This document shows, one piece after another, positions 30,095 to 37,672 of a stretch of DNA of 37,672 nucleotides. The first letter of the stretch is position 1. Each line of letters opens with the position of its first letter. Position numbers and translations under genes: made by a program. This DNA is from Chloroflexota bacterium (GTDB lineage: Bacteria > Chloroflexota > Dehalococcoidia > SHYD01). The notes beneath the pieces are model-generated. The model saw only the letters and a list, made by a program, of their open reading frames with translations. It ran no database searches and was not told where the DNA came from. The stretch is from the NCBI GenBank assembly GCA_016190485.1, contig JACPQN010000133.1:1-37672 (forward strand), in the 5' to 3' direction.

Positions 30095-30196
30095 TATTAA
30101 AGTGATTGGGGTCGACCTGGCCTAACCACACAGAGGAGGGCTTGAGGTCGGCCAGTGGCTGGAGGTGCTCCAGTGCCGCAGGAAGGAGGCGCAGGA

Positions 30197-30925
30197 ATGG
30201 CCGAGGATAGGGACCTCGTCGAGGAGGGAGGACCCGAACCCCAGGAAAGAGCTCAGGAGGGGCAAAACCAGCAAGGAAGCCAGGGGTTGTTGGGCACGAC
30301 CATCAGCCGGCGCGCGTTTCTCACGGGCGCGGTGGCGGGCGGCGCGGTAGGGGTTGTGGCCACCTCTGGAGTGATCGCTGTGGCGGGCGGCGCGCTGCCC
30401 CAAGCGCCCGGCCTGCCGGGCGCGCCGGCCAGGCCCTCCGGGGAGCCGGTGGATGCCCAGCTCATCACCCTGAACGTGAATGGCAAGGACTACGAGGTCT
30501 ACGCCAAGGCCAACAAGACCTTGTTAGAGGCGCTGCGCCAGGACCTGGGCCTCACGGGCACCAAGCTGGGCTGCAACTACTCGGAATGCAGCGCCTGCAC
30601 CGTGCTGGTGGATGGCGTTGCCATCAACTCCTGCTCCTCCCTGGCGGTGCGGGAGCAGGGCAAGAAGATCATCACCATCGAAGGGATGGAGAAAGACGGC
30701 AAGCTCCATCCTGTGCAGCAGGCCTTTTGGGACCACATGGGCTTCCAGTGCGGCTTCTGTACGCCAGGGCAGATCATGCGCACGGTAGCGCTCCTGAACC
30801 GGGCGCCAAACCCGTCGGACGACCTGATCCGGCGGGAGCTCTCGGGCAACCTGTGCAAGTGCGGTGCCTACGCCTTCATCTTTGCCGCGGTGAAGGACGC
30901 CGCCACGAAGATGAAATCAGCCTAG
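30197..30925 (+). CDS. Molybdenum hydroxylase [2Fe-2S] subunit with Tat signal (PaoA/CoxS-like)
   Basis: A 242-residue iron-sulfur subunit that passes electrons from the Mo site to FAD. The Tat signal is ISRRAFLTGAVAGGAVGVVA (twin Arg at 38-39), so the protein is exported folded. The plant-type cluster uses C126, C131, C134 (GCNYSECSACTVLVDG) and C146; the second cluster uses C185, C188, C220 and C222 (QCGFCTPGQIM, LCKCGAY). AAGGAGG at 30183-30189 sets the ATG at 30197; a GTG at 30155 in frame is less likely. A Tat signal on the small subunit is as in E. coli PaoA. Twenty-three bases separate it from the Mo subunit. First gene of a six-gene run. Confidence 0.92.
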   Translation: MAEDRDLVEEGGPEPQERAQEGQNQQGSQGLLGTTISRRAFLTGAVAGGAVGVVATSGVIAVAGGALPQAPGLPGAPARPSGEPVDAQLITLNVNGKDYEVYAKANKTLLEALRQDLGLTGTKLGCNYSECSACTVLVDGVAINSCSSLAVREQGKKIITIEGMEKDGKLHPVQQAFWDHMGFQCGFCTPGQIMRTVALLNRAPNPSDDLIRRELSGNLCKCGAYAFIFAAVKDAATKMKSA

Positions 30926-30948
30926 CATCGGCAAGAGGAGGCTGAGTC

Positions 30949-33384
30949 ATGGCAAAGACCAAGAAAACCCTGGCGCCTATCCACTGGGAGTTCGGTACGC
31001 TACGCAACCCCACCCCGCTCATGCTGGAGCTGGAGGAGTACTCCAAAGAGCTCTATGGCTTCACTCAGGTGGAGCGGGTGATGCGAGGTGAGGAGGCGGC
31101 GCCCACCGCTGCCCAGCAGCGCATAGATCGGGCCCGGGCGGAAGCGGCCGCCGCCGCCCTGGCGTCTACGGCGGTCGGCACGCGCCTGCCCGACATGCAC
31201 GGCTACGAGAAGGTCACGGGCAAGGCCACCTTTCCCGTGGACGTCTACCCCGCCTCAGGGCTGTACACCCGGGTGCTCCGCAGCCCCTACCCCCATGCCA
31301 AGGTGAAGCGGCTGGACGTGAGCAAGGCGGAGCAGTTGCCCGGCGTCATGGCCGTGCTCACCCCCAAAGACTGCCCGACCATGGACCCGCCCATCCTGGC
31401 CGAGGAGCCTTCCCACCATGGCGAGGCCGTGGCCGCGGTGGCCGCGGTGGACGAGGGCGTGGCGGAGGCGGCCCTGCGGCTTATCGAGGTGGAGTACGAG
31501 CAACTCCCCTTTGTGCTGGAGGCCCGGGACGCCATGAAGCCCGGCGCGCCTCTGGTCAACAGCCGCTACAGGAGCAACGCCCCTCGGGACCCCTTCGTCT
31601 ACAAGCGGGGCGACGCGGCCAAAGGCTTTGCTGAAGCAGATGTTATCGTCGAGGGGACCAGCCAGACCGCCTGGGAGCAGCACGTGGCCATGGAGCCCCA
31701 CAACGCCACGGCCCTGTGGGAGAGGGATAAGCTCACCATCTGGACCTCCAGCCAGTACGTGCACCGGCAGCGGGACGTCATTGCCGACACCCTGAAAATG
31801 CCCCACAGCAAGGTGCGGCTCATCAGCGAGTACACCGGCGGCGGCTTCGGGGACAAGACCAGGGCCTATCCTTACCACATGATCGCGGCTCTCCTGGCCA
31901 AGAAAGCGGGAAGGCCGGTGCGCTATGAGCTGACCCGCAAGGACGTCTTTTTGGAGTGTACCCACAACTACCCCAAGTATCAGGAGCTGCGGCTGGGCTT
32001 CAAGAGGGACGGCGCCATGGTAGCCCTCCAGAGCCGCGCCTGGGTCGCCACCGGGGATTCGGGGGCCCGCTCCAACGCCGACGACTTCGAGTCGGCCATC
32101 AGGATCTTCAAGTGCCCCAACGTGGACGTCATCGGCTATGCCCCCTACACCAATACCGGCATCTCGGGCGCCCTCCGCACCGTGGGCGAGCCTTCGGGCA
32201 ACTTCGCCTTCGCCATCCTGGTAGACCAGGCGGCGGAGAAGCTGAACATGGACCCCCTAGACCTCTACCTCAAGAACATCGAGGAGCGGGTGGACCAGGT
32301 GGTCAACCTGCCCTTCTCCAGCAACGGCGTCCGGGAGTGCCTGTTGAAGGCGGCCGAGGCCTTCGGCTGGAAGCAGAAGTGGCAGGGCTGGAGGAAGCAG
32401 CGGGACCTGACCAAGCCCCAGCGAGGCGTGGGGATGATGGCCTTTCTCTGCAACAAGGGCGCCATGTCCGTGCCGATGACCGCGGTGTGCCAGATTGACC
32501 GGGACGGCTCGGTGCGCGTGGTTCAGGCCGGCGCCGACCTGGGAGGAGGGCAGCGCACCACCTTCGCCATGATAGCCGCGGAGGTGCTGGGGGTGGCCGT
32601 TGGCCGGGTCACCGTCACCAAACCGGACACGGAGGTGACGTCAGACACGGGCATCGTGGCCGGGAGCCGGGCTACCAAGTCCATCGGCTCCGCGGTGAAA
32701 GCCGCTGCTGAGGACGCCCGGGCCCAACTGCTGGAGGGCGCGGCCCTGAAGCTCAACGTGCCCCAGAGCGATCTGGACATCGCCGACGGCGTCATCTTCG
32801 CCAAGGCGGACCCCAGCAAGAAGCTGACCATCGCCGAGGCCGTGGCCGCAGGCGTGGTAGTGGTGGACCAGGTGGTCCTGCCCGCGGGGGCGCCCATCAT
32901 CGGCAAGGCCGTGGTGCCTGCCCCCAGGGGCTACTCCCAGAAGACCCTCGGCGCAGGGTTCTTCGAAGTGGAGGTGGACCCCGGCACGGGCATGGTCAAA
33001 GTGCTGAAGATCGTGCAGGCCCACGACGTGGGCAAAGCCATCAATCCCCTAGCGGTTGAGAACCAGATCATCGGTGGGGCCATCCAGGGCATGGGCAAGG
33101 CGTTGACGGAGGAGATGATCTACGACCCCGCCACCGGGGTGGTGGTCAACCCCAACCTGGACGACTACAAGCTCCACATGATGGCCACCATGCCGGAGAT
33201 CACCACCATTGCCGTGGAGCCCATAGACGTCCTCGGCCCCTTTGGCGCCAAGGGGCTGGGTGAGCCGGTGAACATACCGGCCAGTCCCTGCATCGCCAAC
33301 GCTATCTACGACGCCATGGGGGTGCGTCTGAGCGAGATACCGATGACGCCCTACCGCATCTTGAAAGCCGTGCGGTCGCTGTAG
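30949..33384 (+). CDS. Molybdenum hydroxylase large subunit (xanthine dehydrogenase family, molybdopterin-binding)
   Basis: An 811-residue catalytic subunit. After an unusual extension of about 80 residues come GYEKVTGKATFPVDVY, EYTGGGFGDKTRAYPYHMIA (molybdopterin contact), SGALRTVGEPSGNF (with the conserved Arg), ADLGGGQRTTFAMIAAEVLG and GSRATKSIGSAVKAAAED. The catalytic glutamate is E772 in AKGLGEPVNIPASPCIANAI. The CO-dehydrogenase AYxCSFR loop is absent, so it oxidises aldehydes, purines or other heterocycles or hydroxylates a C-H bond, not CO. It has no signal peptide of its own and presumably rides out with the Tat-tagged small subunit. GAGGAGG precedes the ATG at 30949. The substrate is unknown. 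Confidence 0.92.
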   Translation: MAKTKKTLAPIHWEFGTLRNPTPLMLELEEYSKELYGFTQVERVMRGEEAAPTAAQQRIDRARAEAAAAALASTAVGTRLPDMHGYEKVTGKATFPVDVYPASGLYTRVLRSPYPHAKVKRLDVSKAEQLPGVMAVLTPKDCPTMDPPILAEEPSHHGEAVAAVAAVDEGVAEAALRLIEVEYEQLPFVLEARDAMKPGAPLVNSRYRSNAPRDPFVYKRGDAAKGFAEADVIVEGTSQTAWEQHVAMEPHNATALWERDKLTIWTSSQYVHRQRDVIADTLKMPHSKVRLISEYTGGGFGDKTRAYPYHMIAALLAKKAGRPVRYELTRKDVFLECTHNYPKYQELRLGFKRDGAMVALQSRAWVATGDSGARSNADDFESAIRIFKCPNVDVIGYAPYTNTGISGALRTVGEPSGNFAFAILVDQAAEKLNMDPLDLYLKNIEERVDQVVNLPFSSNGVRECLLKAAEAFGWKQKWQGWRKQRDLTKPQRGVGMMAFLCNKGAMSVPMTAVCQIDRDGSVRVVQAGADLGGGQRTTFAMIAAEVLGVAVGRVTVTKPDTEVTSDTGIVAGSRATKSIGSAVKAAAEDARAQLLEGAALKLNVPQSDLDIADGVIFAKADPSKKLTIAEAVAAGVVVVDQVVLPAGAPIIGKAVVPAPRGYSQKTLGAGFFEVEVDPGTGMVKVLKIVQAHDVGKAINPLAVENQIIGGAIQGMGKALTEEMIYDPATGVVVNPNLDDYKLHMMATMPEITTIAVEPIDVLGPFGAKGLGEPVNIPASPCIANAIYDAMGVRLSEIPMTPYRILKAVRSL

Positions 33385-33409
33385 CGCGGAGCAGGAAGGA
33401 GGGAAGACC

Positions 33410-34405
33410 ATGCGACCTGTTAAGTATCTGGCGGCTCCCACCTGGCGCGATGCGATCAACGCGCTGGCCAAGTACCCCACCGCCAAGGCTATCGCCGGCG
33501 GCAGCGACCTGTTGGGGTGGATCAAGGACGACATCACTGGCGCTAAGGAGCCCCAGTGGGACATCCTCGTAGATATCCGCACCATCAAAGAAGGCGCGGC
33601 CATCCGCTTCAGCCGGAATGAGGGGCTGCGCATCGGCTCACTGGCCACCCTGACGGACCTCGAGAGCGCGAAAGAGGTCCAGGAGAACTACCCCCTGCTG
33701 GCCAGCGCTGTGGGGCATCCCGCCTCTCCAGGTATCCGCAACGTGGGGACCATCGGCGGCAACATCAACCAGCGGCCCCGCTGCTGGTACCTGCGGGGCG
33801 CGGAGTTTGACTGCTACAAGAAAGGCGGCGACTTCTGCTTCGCCGTTACGGGGAAGAACGAGTACCACGCCATCCTGGAGGGCGAGCTGTGCTACATCGT
33901 GCACCCCTCCGACGTCGCCCCGGCCCTGCTGGCCCTGGATGCCAAGGCCAAGATCTTGGGGCCAAAGGGTGAGAAGACGGTGCCCTTCAGCGAGTACTTC
34001 GTGGGGCCTAGGGTGGACGTGATCCGGGAGAACATCCTCCAGCACGATGAGGTGCTCACGGAAATCCAGATCCCGCCGCCCGTCCCCAGCAGCAAGTCGT
34101 CCTTTCTCAAGGTGACTAACCGCGGCGTCTACGACTTCGCCATCGTGAACATCGCCACCTGGCTCAAGCTGAACAACGGCTCGGTGGAAGACAGTCGGAT
34201 CGTGCTCAGTGGCGTGGCGCCCACGCCCCACCGCTCCACCGCGGCGGAAGGGGTGATCAAGGGCAAACGTATTGACGAGGCCCTGGCCAAGCAGGCCGCG
34301 GACCAGGCCCTGGTGCGAGCGCGCCCCATGAGCGACAATGCCTACAAGGTGGAGATCGCCAAGACCCTGATTCGCCGCTCTCTTCTGGAGGCTGCTGGCG
34401 CGTAG
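33410..34405 (+). CDS. Molybdenum hydroxylase FAD subunit with extra [4Fe-4S] site (PaoB-like)
   Basis: A 331-residue FAD subunit. FAD motifs are AIAGGSDLLGW (27-37) and VGTIGGNINQRPRCWYLRG (112-130). Four cysteines, C125, C135, C143 and C161 (followed by YIVHPSDVAPALLAL), lie where E. coli PaoB carries its additional [4Fe-4S] cluster (R-C-x-Y-x-R, C-x-K, C, C-x-x-x-H-P-S-D). The C-terminal CO-dehydrogenase flavoprotein domain begins near 215. AAGGAGGGAAG precedes the ATG at 33410. The PaoB-like insertion supports an aldehyde-oxidoreductase type enzyme whose electrons leave by an Fe-S relay. Confidence 0.92.
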   Translation: MRPVKYLAAPTWRDAINALAKYPTAKAIAGGSDLLGWIKDDITGAKEPQWDILVDIRTIKEGAAIRFSRNEGLRIGSLATLTDLESAKEVQENYPLLASAVGHPASPGIRNVGTIGGNINQRPRCWYLRGAEFDCYKKGGDFCFAVTGKNEYHAILEGELCYIVHPSDVAPALLALDAKAKILGPKGEKTVPFSEYFVGPRVDVIRENILQHDEVLTEIQIPPPVPSSKSSFLKVTNRGVYDFAIVNIATWLKLNNGSVEDSRIVLSGVAPTPHRSTAAEGVIKGKRIDEALAKQAADQALVRARPMSDNAYKVEIAKTLIRRSLLEAAGA

Positions 34406-34510
34406 GCGGCGGTGGTGCCGCTACCCTCATAGCCTTATGATGAGGGCGGCGGCATAGTTCCCCACGACGAGCCAACCAACGCCCGAAGGACAGAGCGTAG
34501 CGAAGTCGGT

Positions 34511-35272
34511 ATGGCAGAGGACCAGTATTCCGGCGGCGAACAGCCAACCACCGGCAACCAGGAGGTAACGCGGCGGGAGTTCCTGCGCCAGATGGGCGCA
34601 GGGGCTGCCGCCGTGACCTTCTTCTCCCTGGGGGTAGCGGGCCAAGCCAGGGGCCCGGCGTTCCCCCCCATGGCCGAGGCCACGGGGGTGGTTTTCCCCG
34701 ACCCCTCGCTCTGCATCGGGTGCCTGACCTGCGAGGTGGTCTGCTCCCGGGCGCACGAGGAGGTGGGACTCTCCGGCGTCCCCCGGATCCGGATCTATGA
34801 CGATCCTTCGATAAAGCTCCACCCGGAGATCATCCGAAACTACCCGGACCGGGGCGCCTTTTTCCAGGAGCCCTGCCTCCAGTGCCCCGAAGCGCCATGC
34901 CTGCCCGTCTGTCCGGTAGATGCGCTGCGGGTCGAACCCAAGACCCAGGCGCGCATTATTGACGAGAGCACCTGCATCGCCTGCGGCCGGTGTGAGCGGG
35001 CATGCCCCTTCACCGCCGTAGACGAAAACAGAGCTACCAACAGGGAGGTCCTGGGCCAGGCCAGCCGCATCACCTTCGACCCCAAGAAGAACGTCTACGT
35101 CAAGTGCGATCTGTGCTACTTCCGGGAGGGGGGCCCGGCTTGTGTGGAGCGCTGCCCCGTGAACATCCGCATCCGCCAGGGCATCGTCAAGAGCGATATC
35201 CTGTGCCTTGACCTGCCCGCTTCCACGAGCGAGGTCTTCCAGAAGCTGCGACAGCAGCAAGCGGCCAGCTAG
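34511..35272 (+). CDS. Tat-exported ferredoxin-like subunit with four [4Fe-4S] motifs
   Basis: A 253-residue electron-transfer protein of the DmsB/HybA/FdnH type. The Tat signal is EVTRREFLRQMGAGAAAVTF (twin Arg at 21-22). Sixteen cysteines form four clusters: C68-71-74-78, C122-125-130-134, C155-158-161-165 and C199-202-211-215. Unlike FdnH it has no C-terminal membrane helix, so it is soluble or held by partners. It lies 105 bases after the FAD subunit, with only a weak ribosome-binding site, and three bases before the propeller gene. It would carry electrons from the molybdoenzyme to the cytochrome b encoded two genes on. Confidence 0.92.
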   Translation: MAEDQYSGGEQPTTGNQEVTRREFLRQMGAGAAAVTFFSLGVAGQARGPAFPPMAEATGVVFPDPSLCIGCLTCEVVCSRAHEEVGLSGVPRIRIYDDPSIKLHPEIIRNYPDRGAFFQEPCLQCPEAPCLPVCPVDALRVEPKTQARIIDESTCIACGRCERACPFTAVDENRATNREVLGQASRITFDPKKNVYVKCDLCYFREGGPACVERCPVNIRIRQGIVKSDILCLDLPASTSEVFQKLRQQQAAS

Positions 35273-35275
35273 CCT

Positions 35276-36373
35276 ATGTCCGGAGCACCTTTGCAGCGCC
35301 TAGCCCTCTACCTCCTGGTAGCCTTTGTGTTGGGAGGGGCCTGGTTCATGGCGGAGGGGCCGACCGCGCAGTCGGCCGGCGGCTCCATCCTCTCGGAGTC
35401 CCGGCAACTGACCAAGGACTCCGCTAACCACCTGCGACCCGCCTGGAGCCCCGATGGCCTCCGCCTGGCCTTCCAGTCTAACAGCGGGGGCAGCGTCAAC
35501 CACATCTGGGTCATCAATGCCGACGGCTCGGGCCTCCGCCAGCTCACCGATGGCCCGGGCGATGACCGCCGGCCCGCCTGGAGCCCCGATGGCGACCGCC
35601 TGGCCTTTGACTCCACCCGCGCTGGGACCCGGGACATCTGGGTCCTCAACGCCGATGGCGGCGGCCTGCGCCAGTTGACCAGCGATCCCGGGGAGGAGAC
35701 CTTCGCTTCCTGGAGCCCGAGTGGCGCCCAGATCGCGTACTACAGCTATCTCGACGGGGTCATGGACATCTGGGTCGCGGGTCTCCGGGAAGCTGTGCAG
35801 CAGCGCCTCACCCGCAACCTGGCCGCCATCCAGAACAAGAACTGCACCTTTGGCTGCCATGCCGTCTCCTGGAACGGGGCCGGCACTCGCGTTGCCTATA
35901 CGGGCGGCGACCACAAGAGCATCTGGGTTGCCGACGCTGACGGCTCCAACCAGCGCCAGGTGACGGAGCACGGGCCGGCTGGACACTACCACTTCCCGGT
36001 GTGGCGGGAGGACGGCCAATTGATCGTCGTTTCAGAAGAAGTGGGGGAAAGGGTATGGAGCGACGTCTGGGCCGTGGCCTCCGACGGGTCGGCCCTGGAG
36101 CAGCTCTACAGCCGGGTAGACCACGGTGGCCCCTTCTCCTGGAGCCCGGACGGCTCCCGGGTGGCCTTCCACTCTCCTCGCACCGGGTTCTTCCAGATCT
36201 ATGTCTCAGAACTGGGGCCGCCCGGCGTTGGCCGCCTACCGGGATTCCGGACGGCCTCCAGCCTCCCGGCGGCTGCTCCCCAGGTGGGGGTCCTGCTGCC
36301 GGTAGCCCTCCTCCTGGCTGTGGTGGCCCTGGTGGCATGGCGGGCGCGGACACGGCGGACGCCCGAGAGCTAG
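35276..36373 (+). CDS. TolB-like beta-propeller, membrane-anchored, with CX3CH motif
   Basis: A 365-residue protein with an N-terminal signal or anchor (LALYLLVAFVLGGAWF), several WD40-like PD40 repeats (RPAWSPDGLRLAFQS, RPAWSPDGDRLAFDS, ASWSPSGAQIAYYS, FSWSPDGSRVAFHS), and a C-terminal membrane helix (VGVLLPVALLLAVVALVAW) with an Arg-rich tail. Between blades it has NCTFGCHAVSW: C190-x3-C194-H195, which resembles a non-standard c-type haem site. The start is three bases after the ferredoxin stop. Role unclear: scaffold, haem carrier or substrate-binding protein for the periplasmic enzyme. The propeller assignment is firm; the haem is inference. Confidence 0.82.
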   Translation: MSGAPLQRLALYLLVAFVLGGAWFMAEGPTAQSAGGSILSESRQLTKDSANHLRPAWSPDGLRLAFQSNSGGSVNHIWVINADGSGLRQLTDGPGDDRRPAWSPDGDRLAFDSTRAGTRDIWVLNADGGGLRQLTSDPGEETFASWSPSGAQIAYYSYLDGVMDIWVAGLREAVQQRLTRNLAAIQNKNCTFGCHAVSWNGAGTRVAYTGGDHKSIWVADADGSNQRQVTEHGPAGHYHFPVWREDGQLIVVSEEVGERVWSDVWAVASDGSALEQLYSRVDHGGPFSWSPDGSRVAFHSPRTGFFQIYVSELGPPGVGRLPGFRTASSLPAAAPQVGVLLPVALLLAVVALVAWRARTRRTPES

Positions 36374-36388
36374 CGAGGTTCAAGGCCC

Positions 36389-37393
36389 GTGCCGAAGCGC
36401 CGGATACCGACTCCCGCCGTTGTGGCTGGCCTCTTGGTGGTCCTGGCGGGCATCCTGGCTACCCCCTTTGCTACAGAGCGGGACGCCGCCGCACGGGCCT
36501 GGATGGGTGAGGAGGTGGGTGGCAGTGTTGCCTACGCCTTGGGTCTGGGGTTTGCCCGCGTCTTGCCCTTCATCGTCGCCGTTGGTGTCTTAGTGGCGCT
36601 GTGGCAGCGCCTGAAGGGCCCTTCGCCCGAGCGGGTGCTGGACGGCCAGGTCTTGCGACACGAGCGCACGGTGGTGGTGACTCACTGGATCAACACCGTG
36701 GGCATGGCCTTGGGGCTAGTTTCGGCGGCCTTCCTGCTGCGCTGGCTGGAACGCTCGCTGTCTCTCAGTGACATCTACCTTCTGCACTATGCAGCCTCGG
36801 CGCTGGTGGTCTTTGTCGTCGCTCATCACGTGACGTACCACGGGGTCAGCGGTGGCCGCGGCCTCCTCCCGCGCTCCCGGGCAGAGGTGAAGCAGGCGCT
36901 GGCGGAGCTCCTGGGCTACGTGGGCGTGTTCGCCCGCCAGCGGGCCGTGCTAGGGGTGCCCCTGCCCACGGGAGTCCGGCGGGTCATCCAGCGGCCGCTA
37001 CAGCGCTGGGGGATCATCCCCCGGGACGAGGACAAGTACCTGGCTACAGAAAAGGTGCTCTCCTACCCCGTCTGGGCTGTCCTCGTTGGGCTGCTGGTGG
37101 TCACCGGGTTCCTGAAAGGCATGCGCTATCTGTGGCCTATTCCCGGCCCGTTGCTGCAAGCCGCCAGCTTTCTCCACGACGGGGCCACCGTCTGGGTGCT
37201 GGTATGGCTAGTGGCCCACGTGGCGCCGGTGGTGCTCGTGCCCAGGAACCTGCCGCTCCTCCGCTCCATGGTAACGGGGCGCATCTCCGTGGAATACGTG
37301 CAACAGTTCCTCCCGTTGTGGCACCAGCGGCTCCAGCAGGGCGGGATCCTAGAGGCGTCGGAGCCTGCGGCGGCCCAGCGGGAGCCCGCGTGA
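36389..37393 (+). CDS. Cytochrome b membrane subunit (formate dehydrogenase gamma / b561-like)
   Basis: A 334-residue membrane protein. After a first helix (about 9-27) and a second near 55-72, the cytochrome part has RHERTVVVTHWINTVGMALG (H99), IYLLHYAASALVVFVVAHHV (H133, H146, H147), then a cytoplasmic-type loop, KVLSYPVWAVLVGLLVVTGF and FLHDGATVWVLVWLVAHVAP (H263, H277). This is the four-helix dihaem pattern of FdnI-type quinone reductases. The GTG at 36389 lies 15 bases after the propeller gene. Likely role: passing electrons from the periplasmic ferredoxin to the quinone pool. It is the last gene of the operon; no terminator is evident after it. Confidence 0.87.
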   Translation: MPKRRIPTPAVVAGLLVVLAGILATPFATERDAAARAWMGEEVGGSVAYALGLGFARVLPFIVAVGVLVALWQRLKGPSPERVLDGQVLRHERTVVVTHWINTVGMALGLVSAAFLLRWLERSLSLSDIYLLHYAASALVVFVVAHHVTYHGVSGGRGLLPRSRAEVKQALAELLGYVGVFARQRAVLGVPLPTGVRRVIQRPLQRWGIIPRDEDKYLATEKVLSYPVWAVLVGLLVVTGFLKGMRYLWPIPGPLLQAASFLHDGATVWVLVWLVAHVAPVVLVPRNLPLLRSMVTGRISVEYVQQFLPLWHQRLQQGGILEASEPAAAQREPA

Positions 37394-37542
37394 GCTTCGC
37401 TCTGGAGTTGCGGCTTGCCCCATCTGAGAGTCGGGGCGCTGGCCACGACGCAAGGGAGCGATCCTCAGGAGCCGCAGGCCGACCCCGATGGGGCGCACGC
37501 GCCGCTCGGTACTAGTGTCCCGTTTCCGAAGTTCGGCGCAAA

Positions 37543-37665
37543 TGTCTTTGCGAGGGAGCCCGAAGGGCGGGGCCGAAGCAATCCGGGGGTGGGGGGACCT
37601 TCAACGGCATCCAGGCATTGCCCTCCCCCAGATTGCCACGTCGGCTTCGCCTCCTCGCAACGACA
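37543..37665. repeat. Palindromic dispersed repeat with terminal inverted repeats
   Basis: The 123-bp element starts TGTCTTTGCGAGGGAGC and ends with the near complement GCCTCCTCGCAACGACA. Inner arms CCGAAGCAATCCGGGGG and CCCCCAGATTGCCACG are shared, inverted, with the element at 1-88. It holds no reading frame. It looks like a non-autonomous mobile or REP-type element; 37394-37542 before it shows nothing recognisable. Confidence 0.75.
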
Positions 37666-37672
37666 ATTACGG

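Noticed and set aside
30949-33384. Aerobic CO dehydrogenase large subunit (CoxL)
   Set aside because: The AYxCSFR active-site loop of form I CoxL is absent, and the FAD subunit carries a PaoB-type [4Fe-4S] insertion not found in CoxM.

Overview
The window is a GC-rich stretch of bacterial chromosome with short gaps, genes on both strands and no phage or plasmid genes. The mix of genes fits a heterotrophic Chloroflexota bacterium, perhaps from the Dehalococcoidia/SAR202 side: several acyl-CoA dehydrogenases, paired CaiB/BaiF CoA-transferases, a thiolase-like protein with a DUF35 partner, a CO-dehydrogenase/xanthine-dehydrogenase-type molybdoenzyme and an MshA-like glycosyltransferase. That placement is inference from gene content; no marker gene here fixes it. 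Related palindromic repeats lie at both edges, which suggests a contig broken at a repeat.

Layout. 1-3015: a repeat copy, a terminator, threonine dehydratase, a metallo-beta-lactamase-fold exonuclease-like protein and a small DUF5808-like protein. 3016-3430: tRNA-Gln(TTG), a remnant of a tyrosine recombinase pointing at the tRNA, short tandem repeats and a clear sigma-70-type promoter. 3431-11864: an apparent operon of crotonase, acyl-CoA dehydrogenase, two CoA-transferases, two peptide/nickel-type ABC permeases and a lipoprotein binding protein, without an ATPase gene. It reads as uptake plus CoA activation and oxidation of an unidentified acid. 11865-13899: a tRNA-3'-end-like fragment, a HAD phosphatase and an MFS exporter. 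13931-17123 (minus strand): a quinone-oxidoreductase-like protein, an acyl-CoA dehydrogenase and the cytochrome c assembly protein CcsB.

17376-20951 (minus strand): folE, an acetyltransferase, an MshA-like glycosyltransferase and a PIG-L deacetylase, an arrangement that recalls mycothiol-type biosynthesis. 21183-23564 (plus strand): a thiolase-superfamily protein with a rebuilt active site and an in-frame UGA close to its C-terminus, its DUF35 partner, and a small membrane protein. 23559-26803 (minus strand): a membrane alpha/beta-hydrolase with an unknown partner, and a PQQ-type sugar dehydrogenase lipoprotein. 27030-29682: two more acyl-CoA dehydrogenases, each followed by a strong terminator.

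29812-37393 is the most distinctive region. A 59-residue tatA gene is divergent from an operon for a PaoABC-like molybdenum hydroxylase (Tat-exported [2Fe-2S] subunit, Mo subunit, FAD/[4Fe-4S] subunit). The operon continues with a Tat-exported ferredoxin with four [4Fe-4S] motifs, a membrane-anchored TolB-like propeller with a CX3CH motif, and a cytochrome b of the formate-dehydrogenase gamma type. I infer a periplasmic oxidase that passes electrons through the ferredoxin and cytochrome b to quinone. The most unusual single observation is the UGA in the thiolase gene at 22417-22419, followed by 18 codons of apparent thiolase C-terminus that contain a hairpin in the position expected of a bacterial SECIS. 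A plain nonsense change or a sequence error remains the simpler explanation.
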